The notes below the pieces were generated by a model that saw only the letters and a program-made list of their open reading frames with translations, searched no databases and had not been told where the DNA came from. The position numbers were made by a program, and so were the translations under genes. From Ostrinia nubilalis (lineage: Eukaryota > Arthropoda > Insecta > Lepidoptera > Crambidae), in assembly GCF_963855985.1 (NCBI RefSeq), contig NC_087095.1, forward strand, positions 14,518,001-14,582,000: a stretch of DNA of 64,000 nucleotides, read 5' to 3'. This document shows, piece after piece, positions 1 to 10,294 of this stretch. Each line of letters begins with the position of its first letter. Position 1 is the stretch's first letter.

Positions 1-311
1 ACCGAATAGTTTGCGTGACAGACGCTTCCAAAGTGGAAAAAAGTTGGTCCCCCCCCCTCTAACTTCTAAAATAAGAAAATGAAAAATCTAAAAAAAACAT
101 ATGATGTACATTACTATAAAAACTACCAACGAAAATTGTTTTGAACGAGATCTAGTAAGTAGTTTTTTTTTAATACCTCGTAAATCGTAAACCGCTTATT
201 ACCGCGTAATCTTTCATACAAATAACTTAAATTAAAAAAAAAAACATAAATCAATGGTACGGAACCCTTTGTGCGTGAGTCCGACAAGCACTTCGCCGGT
301 TTTTTTTTAAA
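1..311. repeat. Dispersed lepidopteran-type repeat, 3' portion
   Basis: AT-rich, homopolymer-rich sequence ending in a block reading GGTACGGAACCC, then GTGCGTGAGTCCGAC and a final CGCCGG plus poly-T (about 256-310). From general knowledge, this ending recurs as the terminus of dispersed repeats in many moth and butterfly genomes. No ORF is present. The element is cut by the window start, so its class (LINE tail or SINE-like) cannot be settled. Confidence 0.5.
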
Positions 312-714
312 TTACTTCAAAAAGGAGGTTCTCAATTTTATTCCTCTGTGTTTTTCAGATTAACCCAAGCGCACGTAAAAGAAAAATTTTGTGTTCTGCC
401 GTAAGTGCATTTTTCCCGACGGATTAGAGTCCTTATGTTTTTGCACCATCAATGTACTACGACTTTCAAATGTAGGTACTTATTTATTAATGACTGGATA
501 AAAAAGTGATTTCCTTGACCTAGGGTCCAGGATCTATTCCAGAGAGGAATTTAAAGACAAAGGAAAAACATGTTTGAATGGGAATCTAAAATCTGTGGTT
601 TAAAATTTGATCACTGCTTGCTTACGCTTCAATTTGATGTGCACGAATTTTTAACGTTGCTTTATATTTGACTAACTTTCCGCCCGCGAAAAAACTATAA
701 ACTAAAAACAAGAA
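312..714. other. No gene or repeat recognised
   Basis: AT-rich sequence without an ORF of note, an RNA-gene signature or an inverted repeat that I could detect. Confidence 0.5.
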
Positions 715-878
715 GCGCGCGTCCCTGTTTCAAAAACGGGATAAAAACTATCCTATGTCCTTTCCCGGGACTAGAGAGATAGTTTCTCTTTACCAAATTT
801 CATCAAAATCGGTTCAGTGGTTTAAGCGTGAAAGCGAGACAGACAGAGTTACTTTCGCATTTATAATATTAGTATAGA
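715..878 (-). mobile_element. Helitron 5'-end fragment, minus strand
   Basis: Read on the minus strand, the block starts TCTATACTAATATTATAAATG at 878 and continues through a segment containing the complement of TTTCATCAAAATCGGTTCAG. TC-starting ends of this kind are typical of the small non-autonomous Helitrons of Lepidoptera. No CTAG end is visible on the other side, so this is a 5' fragment. No coding capacity. Confidence 0.5.
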
Positions 879-884
879 TTATGT

Positions 885-1650
885 AAAATATTACAATAAC
901 GAGCGGTTGCTCTGAGTTAAATTCCCCCGCGTATAAAGTGGTTAAAATGTCTTAAAACTCCTTTACAAGAAAAACAACTGTCTGAACTAGTAACGGGGTT
1001 TTATTTGGCACGTGTAAAGAATTATTAGGAAATCCTTGGTCGATTGGAAATTACCGTATAAGTAGGTTAGAACCTGAGACAGGTTTTTGTAACGTAATCA
1101 ATATCTAAAATGAGGCGTTATAGGTCCTTAAATCGACTCATAATACAGTTTTTATAGGCTTACTGAGACCCACGAGAATTGCTGACAAACTGTGTCACAG
1201 TTTAGCAGAAGCTACCTATGTAAAATTATGTAATAAGTATATATCCATGCGGTTACTTAAACATAATTTGACAACCACGCGCTACGTCCTATTGTAGAGT
1301 TTATGTTTTTTTAGTAACTTAATATTTAGCGTTAAGAGTTGCATTACAAACTAAATTGTAAATTAGGCAGTTAGAATTTTTCAAGTTATTTAAAATTTAC
1401 TAAAAGTACGATCCTTAGCCACCGAACTAGAACTGTATAATCTAGGTCAATATAAAATGAATTTCAAATACCAACTGCTTTCATTAACAATATCTGAAAA
1501 GCGTAGAGATGTATGGGGTTATCAATCTGCGACGTGAGCGCAGGCGGCGCTATGACGGCCGTGATGGACGACACCGCTACAGCTGACCGGGCGATTTAAC
1601 ACCTTCACATTGCATTGGCCTCGTCATTTTATTAGGTCACAATCGTAATA
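885..1650. other. No gene recognised
   Basis: AT-rich sequence with a short GC-rich island at about 1528-1600 (GCGCAGGCGGCGC and onward). No ORF longer than about 60 codons and no TIR pair was found. The island may be a relic of a GC-rich repeat, but I cannot name it. Confidence 0.45.
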
Positions 1651-1656
1651 ATTATA

Positions 1657-1790
1657 TCTACACTAAATTCTAAAGCTGAAGAGTTTGTTTGTTTGGTTCA
1701 ACGCGCTAATCTCAGGAACTAATGCTCCGATTCGAAAAATTCTTTTTGTGCGTCCCATTAGGCTATAATAATATAACATTACCGAACAGC
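1657..1790 (+). mobile_element. Helitron 5'-end fragment
   Basis: Starts TCTACACTAAATTCTAAAG after an A and runs into GCTGAAGAGTTTGTTTG and CGCGCTAATCTCAGGAAC, wording I recognise from lepidopteran Helitron 5' regions. The 3' CTAG end is absent. The identification rests on recalled family wording, not on a search. Confidence 0.5.
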
Positions 1791-2550
1791 CAATAAAGAA
1801 AAAAGTTACAAAAACGGGAAAAATTATTAAAACTACAGGAACTTAAAAATTAGGAACAGCTAGTTATAGTAGGTTAGGGCCGTTTCAGTGCACATAATTA
1901 TTTACATTTCCCAATTATACCTAAATAGTAAATAATTCTATGAAATACAGGATTAAACGCGTTGACAGACAGATAGATATTATATTATTAATTAAAAAAA
2001 CTGAATACAAAGACTCTTCTTCTTTCAGCATCTTTTTTCAGCTCTACATATTCTTCCGAGTCTGTGGCAGGGTAATTAGTAATTTCATTCACCTAAAATA
2101 CTACGTTTTCGAAATTAATAACAATCTTTTTCTTTTGTTCTGCCAATTTGTCTATTAATTTCGAATATAAAAGCCAATTAACTTTAATGTAATAGACAAT
2201 TTGTGATTCAAACAAAAAAGTTGAAATCGTTTGTATGAAAACATTAATGAATAAAGTATCAAACAAGCGTTTACTGCACTAATTACTCTTTGATATTGGA
2301 GTTTGAATGAAATATTTTAATGGGAAACTTGACGCTTTTTGCTTGGAATACCGATGCTTAATTAAAATGTTTCAGTTCTTTGATCTATGGTAGATCTAAA
2401 CTTCATCATGGTTGAAGTTGAAGGACGTTCCAATTACCAAATAATAATTAAAACCTCTTTTTAGATTCTATATGGTTGGTTATTTGAAGAGGAGTAGCAC
2501 GAATCAGTTACTGTTTGTTTTTTTCAAATATTTGGATACATTTACTCAAA
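1791..2550. other. No gene recognised
   Basis: Very AT-rich. The 72-codon open frame at 1940-2158 is lysine/phenylalanine/isoleucine-rich, as expected from AT-rich noise, and has no domain or neighbours that support it. Confidence 0.5.
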
Positions 2551-2555
2551 CAGAA

Positions 2556-2650
2556 TCAAAAATGAGGAGATTCGTAAACGAATTAAAGTCGGTGATATAA
2601 CCCGACGGATTAGCAAGCTGAAGAGAGGCAATCGACAGAGAAATGTTCCA
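2556..2650 (+). repeat. RTE-like LINE tail fragment, decayed
   Basis: Matches the same stretch of the larger RTE copy at about 35060-35130: AATGAGGAGATTCGTAAACG, then a degenerate GTCGGTGATATAACCCGACG and TTAGCAAGCTGAAG. Only about 90 bases survive and both ends are lost in unrelated sequence. Confidence 0.7.
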
Positions 2651-2659
2651 AAAAAGTAA

Positions 2660-4370
2660 TTAAAATATTTTGTTACATAGCAATAAACAAACAAAACTCT
2701 AAAACAGTGTTTAACTTTCTAACATATTATAAAACACAAAAGACACTAGAAAAGCTAAAAACTAGTTCATATTTTTATATCTACCTATTGATGGCGAACT
2801 TAATGATAAAAGCATTCTTATCAGTCAACCTTTGAGTTTTGTAATAAAAGATTACAGGAAGCAATTTTCCGAAAATTAATTAAGTGCTTAAGCTTTTCAT
2901 AAAAATGTTGGGTAAAAACTAAAGCTTCGGAGCTTACTACAGCAGTTACTCGCAGTTGTTATAAAATTAAACTGTTGAATTTATTTCGTGAACGAACGTT
3001 TAATTTTGTGCAAATTGATATTTCCCATATTTTCCACGAAACTTAGCGCTTTAGAGAATAAAAGTTTGATGAAGCTTTTTTATTTTACGTTGGCCATTGC
3101 CTATGCTTTATTTTCAGATTTCATGTTTGTGCAAATAAGGCTTAAAAGCTTAATAAAAGAGCTTGTTTAATATGAGTCTGCTCTAGTAAATCAGACAGTA
3201 TATTTTTGTCTTATAATAGCATCTTATAAACCTTCAAGGGTAGTCAGTACATTTAACAAGTAATAAAGAATATTACACTTAGATGTAGCTCAGACAAGCA
3301 CTTAAATTATCTCAGAGTGCTCCCAAAACATCTGTAGCAAAAACTAATTTTGAAGTTTGTAGGTAAATGGGAATAATGAAACTTTTTTGAGCTGGATTTA
3401 AATCAAACCTTGTTCTATTCGTTCATAATGTTTGAAGCTTTAACACAGAAAATGGACAAACTCTAAGAACAACCTCAAGTTGGGTAAGCAATAATTAAAG
3501 TCAAAACGCCCATCCTTCGGTGTGGCCACTAAATAAGCGATGAGCTCTGAAAAACTTATTTACAAATCCTAATGTATTATTAATTTTACCTTACAAAAAA
3601 CAGCTACGAGTATCATAGTCTCTACTTTGTTATGAGAAACCTTGTGCTAATGCCTTATGCTTTTAGATTAAAAAAGTAAATAATAAATAAATAAATAATA
3701 AATAATAAATATCCTTAGACATTTTACACTGCGCTTCTAGTCCCAAACTAAGCAAAGCTTGTACTATGGGTACTAGACAACGATTTGGATAACGATTGAT
3801 TTACAGATAATAACAATCGCTGTTAAAATGGTATAGATTATCCTATCGTTTTTAAAACCGGCAGTAAATGCATTTAGGTGTAAAAACTTAATTACTCATT
3901 TTGTGGCCCCAATCCGAGTTGAATTTTGAGTTAAAAAAAATGACGCCCCTGTTGAAAAGAGCAAACTTTCATTTTTTTTAAGTGATTATATTAAAATTGT
4001 ATCCAGGTGTTCTTCGATATTGCGCATTCGCTAATTTCGTAGCCGTATTTCCAGTTTGATTGGAGCAAAGAAACAAAAGACAGGCAATTTATTATGAGCA
4101 AGAGGAGTCAGAATAATAAAGGATTTCCTAATATTTCAAACTGGAAATTTAATAGGGCCGTGGTGTCGTTTGTAAATGATTTCTAATATTGCTGTTTGAG
4201 AGGTGTGCTCTTTGAAAGTTTTCCTTTTTCTTTTAGGCACTGTACTGGATGAAAATTAATAAAACAACAATAAGTTATATTATTTTGTTAATATAGAAAC
4301 TTTTTTCCTGAAAATGATTGAGTATTTTTTAATATTTGAATTCAAGTTTTGAATTATTTTTAACCTACTT
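2660..4370. other. No gene recognised
   Basis: AT-rich sequence with a short (AAAT)n-like tract at about 3678-3711. No TIR pair, RNA gene or convincing exon was found. Confidence 0.45.
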
Positions 4371-4379
4371 GCTTGAGAT

Positions 4380-4572
4380 CCCGATCACATCTCCAAGTAG
4401 GCTCTGGATTGGAACTCCCAAGGAAAACGCAAACGTGGTCGCCCCAAGCAAACTTGGCGGCGCACTGTGGCAGACGAGGCGAAGAAGATCGGCAAGACTT
4501 GGAGCGAGATCAAACGCGAAGCTCAAGACCGAACGCGATGGAGGACTGTTGTGGACGCCCTCTGCCACGTCT
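4380..4572 (+). pseudogene. LINE reverse-transcriptase C-terminal remnant
   Basis: An open frame not led by a start codon, ending at the TAG near 4570, reads GKRKRGRPKQTWRRTV followed by WSEIKREAQDRTRW and VVDALCHV. The GKRKRGRP..TWRRT block followed by a K/R-rich helix and a W...V.ALC end is the classic extreme C-terminus of endonuclease/reverse-transcriptase LINE proteins of the kind often mis-annotated as craniofacial development protein 2-like. Nothing upstream shows the RT core, so this is a strongly 5'-truncated, dead copy. It is GC-richer than its surroundings. The two longer ORFs that overlap it are in the wrong frames. Confidence 0.75.
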
Positions 4573-4599
4573 AGGGGACATAGGACCTTAAGTCAAGTC

Positions 4600-4880
4600 A
4601 GTACTTGCTTGATAAATATCATAAACTCAAGACCTACACCCAACCTAACCTTTATTGTTTTGTAACACTTACAACTTAGATTTTTTTTGTTATATATTTT
4701 CTTATTAAAGTTGTTACGCTAAAAGGCGTACACATGTAGGTCCTGTATGTACTACATATAACATATGAATACGAGCTAGTAATCACGCGGTCTATATTAG
4801 TAGCTTTCCTATCAAGCCAAGTCTAAACAGCTTGCTAAAAAAGAAGTACCACGCTCAATAAAAAAGAACAATATTTTTTA
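4600..4880. other. No gene recognised
   Basis: AT-rich flank between the LINE remnant and the piggyBac-like element. The first part may include the LINE 3' untranslated tail, but no boundary is visible. Confidence 0.4.
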
Positions 4881-5811
4881 TTAACCCGGCGCCAATGACG
4901 TGAAAATAATTGCAAAGACGATGACCCCGGGTCATATTGACCCACATTTCATCGATCATTTTTCAGAAAATTGTACAAGTAATCTTAATTTTAATTACTG
5001 TCTATGTATATAGGGTTCTTTACTGAGCTAATAAAACAAAAATAAAACGAATAAATGAAATAAATAATTTTTTATGAATTTTTAAACAAAACATGAAAAA
5101 ATCATGTATAGAAACACATTTGAGTCTATATTTTTTGTTTTTGGTAAAGACTTTTAGTATTAATAGGAATCAACAATGTTATATAGTGAAAAAGAGATAA
5201 AATCAACTTTTTATATGCAGATACAATGAGATCAGTCTTCTACTTCATCATTCAGAGCTATGGAACTGCTGCAACTGGTGCAGTATGTAATCAAATGGTC
5301 TGGGCATGTAAATGTGGCATGACGCACTTGCCGGTGTCGTACTAATGCAAGTTCGAGATTATCTGAAGACTGAGTCCCCATTACTTGCGTCTTTTCACAT
5401 TCGTTGCCATTTCTAAGTTCTGGCTATTACAGCCTGAAATTCTTCAATCTCGGAATCCGACTCTTCCAGCAACGCTACATTCTTGCTAGGTCATTTAACA
5501 AAGACATTTTGACTAAAACTTAAAAAATAACAACATAAGCTAGCACTAAACACAAAATAAGCGAATAAAAGTAAGTCACAAAATCACCGCGCCACCGATG
5601 ACGCCGGGTCATAATGACCCGTTTTAATTTGAAGCCTGTGTATCTCGCTACGCAAGCGGAGTCACGATACGTTAACTAACGGAATGGATTAAGGGAGGTT
5701 CTATCTCCAGCTATACGAACGCTCGAACCACAAAATGGACGTAAAAAAAAATTATGAACGTTTGAAAATGCCTCGGGTCAATATGACCCAGCGTCATTGA
5801 CGCCGGGTTAA
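4881..5811 (-). mobile_element. Internally deleted piggyBac-like element
   Basis: TTAA (4881-4884) precedes CCCGGCGCCAATGACG, and the mirror end CGTCATTGACGCCGGG precedes TTAA (5808-5811). This gives TIRs of about 16 bp with one mismatch and a TTAA duplication, the piggyBac hallmark. Three copies of a 15-bp near-palindrome GGGTCAWWATGACCC-type motif lie at about 4929-4943, 5606-5620 and 5775-5789. On the minus strand an acidic stretch LLEESDSEIEEFQ sits near 5470, and a cysteine-rich stretch ending TYCTSCSSSIALNDEVED lies near 5230-5290. These resemble the acidic N-terminus and the C-terminal Cys-rich domain of piggyBac transposases; the whole catalytic middle is missing. It is therefore a non-autonomous deletion derivative. 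Confidence 0.82.
5230..5507 (-). pseudogene. piggyBac transposase remnant, ends only
   Basis: Lies inside the TTAA-flanked element. On the minus strand it holds an acidic N-terminal-like segment (LLEESDSEIEEFQ, near 5450-5485) and, after stops and frame changes, a C-terminal-like segment with C..H..C...C..C spacing ending in a stop near 5230. The DDD catalytic domain is absent, so no activity is possible from this copy. Assignment is from composition and position within TTAA/CCC termini, not from alignment. Confidence 0.6.
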
Positions 5812-6080
5812 ACAACTAAGTACGAGTAAAAAAACTAAAAAGTTATCAATAGCGATTTAACGAAGTAAAAGTTGGCAGTACAACAAATTAGCACAACAAT
5901 TTCTTTAAAGGCTGGTTTAGTATCTCGTTCGCGATTCACTTTAATTAAACTTCTTGGAGGCGCTTTTTATTTTTATTTGCTCCCACGACATTGGAGCTTC
6001 ATAGGGCCATAGGACAGGTAGAACGGTTTACTCTCTTAAGTAAACATATTTAAATTACAAAGCCAGACTTTTATACCTTC
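5812..6080. other. No gene recognised
   Basis: AT-rich. A short piece at about 5990-6015 (GGAGCTTCATAGGGCCATAGG) resembles the wording of LINE tails but is too short to assign. Confidence 0.35.
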
Positions 6081-6084
6081 TAAC

Positions 6085-6245
6085 GACATATCCCGCAGAA
6101 TTGCTAAAATCAAGTGGCAGTGGGTGGGGCACATAGCTCGTAGAGCTGATGGCCGTTGGTGCAACGCAGGACCGGTCATGGTGGAAATCCTTGAGGGAGA
6201 CTTTTGTCCAGCAGTGGACGTCATTTGGCTGAAACGAACGAACAT
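6085..6245 (+). repeat. RTE-like LINE tail fragment
   Basis: Contains AAAATCAAGTGGCAGTGGGT, GGGGCACATAGCTCGTAGAG and the terminal CAGCAGTGGACGTCATTTGG followed by CTGAAACGAACG. It corresponds to the last 60 or so codons of the RTE protein but has an internal deletion relative to the copy ending at 35352. Dead, 5'-truncated copy. Confidence 0.75.
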
Positions 6246-6249
6246 TTCT

Positions 6250-7100
6250 ACCTACTGTTGACTATGCATGAAAAGGATATACCTAACAATGGTTTAGTAG
6301 AAGTTATTAGTTAGAACATAAAAATATTATTATTTTGAATCTGACAATAGGAGCAATTTTGAAACGAATATAAATGCAATTCCAGTGCTGAAAAATGTAA
6401 CTTACATACTAATAGAAATACGACAAATCTGAAATTATTTATTTACTTATTTATTATTCACCCAGTCCAGTCCTTGGCTTCATTGTCAAAGGACTCATTG
6501 AGGAAGTTCGAAGAAAACTCAACATTTAATGTAACTACTTACGAAATTCGCTAAAGCTTTCCGTCGCAAAGTGAACTGGCGTTTCTGTTTGTGACTTTTC
6601 TTTGAGTTTCAAACTTCAATTAATCATCTATATTTAATAAAGACCGTGTCAATATTTAAAGCACCCCTTTCCTTTAGTACAAGACAATAGACAGACAAAT
6701 TAGTTTGCGAATTTAAGCTTTTAAGGGAATTTTCTAAAGCTCCCCGATCATGATGGATAAGGTTTCAAAGTAATACTTCGGAGAAAAAATTAATTTGAAG
6801 AATATTTTCTTTATAATTAATGCTTTGTGGTTTACGGAGTTTTCCAGTAAAAGAGTTAACTATTGTTGTAAATTATAAGCGATATTAGATGTAATTTTGT
6901 GTAAAAATATTTTAAGACTTTAATTTACATCTTCCCCGTCTAATTGTCTATTTCATAGAAATATAAACATTCAACTTGTAAGTCTACGTTATAAATAGGG
7001 CCTGTAGATAGAGCAGACTAACTGACATTGGTATTGAACTGTAATTGAAATAAGCTTCATTTTATCATCGGCCGATATCAAAACAATTTTATGCAGCCTA
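6250..7100. other. No gene recognised
   Basis: AT-rich sequence without a TIR pair, an RNA gene or a supported ORF. Confidence 0.45.
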
Positions 7101-7655
7101 TACAGGGTGGAATTTTGTAATGCCACCTGGAGGGAAAGTACTCTTAATATTGTAGATACAATTTTATTCTCAAAGAAAACATTCCTTTATTTTTGAAAAG
7201 AAATTGAACTGCAATCAAAGATTTCCAATAATTTGCTTGCCACACCCGGGAATCGAACCAACTAAAATCTGCTAAAAATTACACCCTGTATTTTATTACA
7301 TCGATCGTTAGGGTTAAGTATAAGGATGAAATCTCTCTAACAAACTTGATAAATCAAATGAAAGGAAAACCATGAAATCTTAAATTATTATGTGGTACCT
7401 ACAGAAAATTGTACGGTATGGTAGTGAATTTTCTAAAAAAAATTCGAAAATCTTTGAATGCAGTTCTCTTTCTTTTCAAAAATAAAGGAATGTTTTCTCT
7501 CAGTAAATTTTTCTATCTACAGTATTAATCCTTCAAGATCCGCGAATCTAGACACAATAGATAATCAATTGTTATGACATTAATTAATGCCGTCTGGGAC
7601 TCAAGCGGTTAAGAGTACTTTCCCTCCAGGTGGCATTACAAAATTCCACCCTGTA
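7101..7655. mobile_element. TA-flanked MITE with CAGGGTGG ends
   Basis: TA (7101-7102) then CAGGGTGGAATTTTGTAATG at the left; the exact reverse complement closes at 7653, followed by TA. The TIRs continue inward, with the arms matching again at 7175-7220 and 7440-7500 (AAACATTCCTTTATTTTTGA and its complement). TA duplication plus CAGGG ends suggests the Tc1/mariner group. The middle carries a fragment reading, on the minus strand, GGTTCGATTCCCGGG (about 7245-7260), a tRNA B-box-like sequence. The right arm is interrupted by the 80-bp TTAA insertion described separately. No transposase. Confidence 0.8.
7525..7612. mobile_element. 80-bp TTAA-flanked insertion, copy 1
   Basis: An 80-bp segment (7529-7608, starting TCCTTCAAGATCCGCG and ending GACTCAAGCGG) lies between two TTAA sites in the right arm of the MITE. 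The left arm of the same MITE preserves the uninterrupted order (complement of AGTATTAAGAGTAC), so the segment is an insertion with a TTAA duplication. A second copy of the same length is at 23093-23172. No good terminal inverted repeat is visible. Confidence 0.75.
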
Positions 7656-7667
7656 TAACCTACATTC

Positions 7668-7870
7668 GATAGGGCAGCAAGGTTCTGGAATGGAGGCCGC
7701 GTACCGGAAAACGCAGCGTGGGACGTCCACCCACAAAGTGGACCGACGACATCATAAAGGTAGCAGGAAAGCGCTGGACGCAGGCCGCTACCAATCGATC
7801 AACATGGAAAGCATTGGAGGAGGCCTATGTTCAGCAGTGGACGTCCTGTGGCTGAAATGATGATGTTATA
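7668..7870 (+). repeat. RTE-like LINE tail, 5'-truncated
   Basis: Nearly identical to the last 200 bases of the RTE copy ending at 35352 (AAGGTTCTGGAATGGAGGCC, CGTGGGACGTCCACC, GGCCTATGTTCAGCAGTGGA, TGGCTGAAATGATGATG). In the protein frame it reads the C-terminal block VLEWRPRTGKRSVGRPP... up to QQWTSCG and stop. It abuts the right end of the TA-flanked MITE. Confidence 0.88.
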
Positions 7871-8348
7871 TTAATGATGATAGCCTACATATTCATTTCG
7901 TAGGTACCACCCGAGCCTTCTGCTATTACACCTATTTTGTGCAGCCACAAATTTCGTTACAAAACTGTAAAATAGCGAACAAGTAAAACGGAACCACGAG
8001 TGCAAAGTGAAATAAAATCACAATTTATAACTTTTACCGTACCTATCTAACGTCTCTCGAATATTTCCAGCGATTTAGCTATTTGAATAAATGAACGCAA
8101 GGAAGCAGCGCATCGATCTGAAAGACTGTAGCAAATGAAATGCACGATTTCCTTTAGATAACTTTGGCTTTCTTTCGAGAACCGCATAATTTACCGTCTT
8201 AAAACTGGCAGGGATCCAAGTGGTTGTTTAAAATGGATTCAAAAGTTGAAGTGGGTTCTGTTTCACCTGCCTCAGGATGAGAGTCTTCAGTAACATTATT
8301 ATTTATTATTAGCCTTAATTTATCATACACTTAGTCTTAGAGCTAACC
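7871..8348. other. No gene recognised
   Basis: AT-rich sequence with no TIR pair, RNA gene or supported ORF. Confidence 0.4.
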
Positions 8349-8501
8349 TTACGCCCGTATTCACAAACGATGCTTGCTTAAAAGAAGCAGCAAATCGAAT
8401 GCACAGCGTTGAATAGAGCTCTGTAATTGGTTTATATGTCACCCTGTGCGTTCACGCGCACTGTGAGACCTCGTAGTAATGTTCACAAACATCGAGCGTT
8501 A
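8349..8501. mobile_element. TWA-flanked MITE family T1, copy A
   Basis: A 147-bp element (8352-8498) starting CGCCCGTATTCACAAACGAT and ending GTTCACAAACATCGAGCG, flanked by TTA at 8349-8351 and 8499-8501. The 3-bp TTA/TAA duplication fits the PIF/Harbinger superfamily. It shares the core TATGTCACCCTGTGCGT with copies at 9891-10031 and 55415-57328. Non-coding. Confidence 0.82.
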
Positions 8502-8649
8502 ATGTTTGAGGTATGATCTTTTGCCTACAATTCAACAAAGCTGACAAATTAGTTGACAACATAATACTACAAGACCACAGGACCCAAGGCACAAGTTACC
8601 CAGTTGTTAGTTTGATCTTACTACGCAGCAAGTACCTACATTAGCATAT

Positions 8650-8735
8650 GCCGCGGAATATTATAGGTAATTGTATAAATAAGGGTTCCTTGTCTGGACT
8701 ACGGAACCCTAAAAACGGGGAAGAAATATTTGTAA
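8650..8735. repeat. Fragment with GGAACCCTAAAAA motif
   Basis: Contains AAGGGTTCC and TACGGAACCCTAAAAACGGG in inverted order. Similar wording is common at the ends of dispersed lepidopteran repeats. Too short to classify. Confidence 0.3.
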
Positions 8736-8736
8736 T

Positions 8737-8804
8737 CCACAACCAGGAAGATCTTGGCCTGCATCTCACCTGATGGAAAATGATGATCAAAATAAGAAGC
8801 TTAA
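8737..8804 (-). repeat. SINE 3' fragment
   Basis: TCCACAACCAGGAAGATCTT followed by GGCCTGCATCTCACCTGATGG matches the same part of the complete SINE at 15264-15592. Only this end survives; the hairpin MITE at 8805 abuts it. Confidence 0.72.
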
Positions 8805-8906
8805 TGCCAGTTTTCACCATCAATCCCTAATTTTGAAGTGACCCCTATGAAAACAAAGTACCATAGGGGTCACTTAAAAATTAGGGATTGATGGTGAAAA
8901 CGGGCA
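8805..8906. mobile_element. Hairpin MITE family T2, copy 1
   Basis: A 102-bp near-palindrome: TGCCAGTTTTCACCATCAAT...GACCCCTATG, about 12 bp of loop, then the complementary arm ending GATGGTGAAAACGGGCA. Flanks are TAA on the left and TGA on the right, so the target duplication is imperfect here; copy 2 (59487-59602) has clean TTA flanks. It inserted next to or into a SINE fragment. Confidence 0.82.
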
Positions 8907-8909
8907 TGA

Positions 8910-9740
8910 TACTATTTTTGGCTGGTAGGGCAAAAAAATAAGACATGTATAGGCTCCTTAAGAGCATTTGACGATTTGTAAGTACTAATTTAATTAGTCT
9001 ATACAAATGTAAAGATAATTTTGATTTTTTACAGAACTGCGCCGTTCCACTTATATCTTCCTAAGGTAAGAACGACACCAAGCTAAACATAAATGAATCT
9101 TATGTAATTATAACAGATGCTATATTGCAACAAAAAGCTGCAGTCTGTTGTGTTGACTACAACCAAACCAATTAACCTAGTCCATCATGATCCTTCGGTT
9201 CAACTAACTTTCTCGCTAAACTCGCTCCAACTTTATTTATAAAACAATATGCTCGCCTTCCAGTGTAAGTAGTTGTGGAACTAGCTGTGGTTGATGAAAA
9301 ATTTACATTTTAAACGAAAATGACAGTGCACTGCAAATAGAAATTCGAGAGGGATTTGAGGATTCCAGCTATTTCATAAATTGGAACAACAAATTGACAC
9401 TTGACTTTTAATTTTTTGAAAAAATACACGAAACTTTAAATACATTTGCATATTTTAATTTAGATTATTTTTGGTAACATAACAGCTTGTTGTGGAAAGC
9501 AGAATCACTATTTTATTTATACAAACATTTCTGCTAAGCTTTTAATTGATGGTACTCTGTAAATGAAGGCCAAAAGTTTGTCCATAATCTTTAATTTACT
9601 TGGTCATCACATCACGCGTGAACGGCAGGACCGATTTCATTAAATCTTTTTTTGTTGCGTTTTTCATTTTATGGAGAAGTTTCTTATTTAAAACAAAATA
9701 AGAAAGTTGCACGGGAAATTAAATAAATTGAGTAAATGTT
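8910..9740. other. No gene recognised
   Basis: AT-rich, no TIR pair, RNA gene or supported ORF. Confidence 0.4.
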
Positions 9741-9744
9741 TGTT

Positions 9745-10290
9745 AGAACATATATTAAGGCAGTGGGCAGGGCAGGTTTCGTAGTTGGGGCGGAAAAGTC
9801 TCGAGTCGTGACCATGGACCGGAAGACATAGTGTTGGCAGTGCACTGATGACCTTATGAAGGTTGGGAAAATCGGCTGTAAGAAGTGTAACGTCCGTATT
9901 TACAAACGATGATTGCTTATGTGAAGCAGCAAATCACGCACGGCGTTGAAAGCTCTGTGATTGGTTCATATGTCACCCTGTGCGTCCACGCACACTGTGA
10001 GACCTCATAGTAATATTTGTGAATATGGGCGTAAGACTGCTTGCAATGGAAATCTTTGACGTGCACTTTTGGACGTTTCTCTCTCAGTTACAAAAGATGA
10101 AAGAAATAATGCAACCACGGACTGGCAGACGTACCTAGTGGAGGCCGTTCTCCTATCCGGTGCACTGACGACGACGAACGACGAAGGTTGGAGGTAGCGC
10201 CTGAATGCAAGAAGTGTATGACTAGTTGCAATGGAAATCTTTGAAGGAGGCTTTTGTTCAGCAGTGGACATCGTTCAGTCAAAAAATAAG
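9745..10290 (+). repeat. Duplicated RTE-like LINE tails
   Basis: Two decayed tails of an RTE-like LINE in direct order. The first runs from AGGCAGTGGGCAGGGCAGG to CAATGGAAATCTTTGACG (with the T1 MITE copy B inside). The second runs from about 10112 through ATGCAAGAAGTGTATGACTAG to CAGCAGTGGACATCGTTCAG. Both share GAAGTGTA and TTGCAATGGAAATCTTTGA, so the second serves as an uninterrupted reference for the MITE insertion in the first. This RTE variant differs from the 35-kb copy. Overlapping minus-strand ORFs here are shadows. Confidence 0.7.
9888..10034. mobile_element. TWA-flanked MITE family T1, copy B
   Basis: A 141-bp element (9891-10031), start CGTCCGTATTTACAAACGAT, end GTGAATATGGGCG, flanked by TAA on both sides (9888-9890 and 10032-10034). 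The neighbouring second LINE tail shows the uninterrupted site (GAAGTGTATGACTAG) against the filled one, which supports both the boundaries and the 3-bp duplication. Confidence 0.87.
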
Positions 10291-10294
10291 AAGA

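Noticed and set aside
4336..4665. 109-codon ORF
   Set aside because: Wrong frame over the LINE C-terminal remnant, whose true frame shows the conserved GKRKRGRP..TWRR motif.
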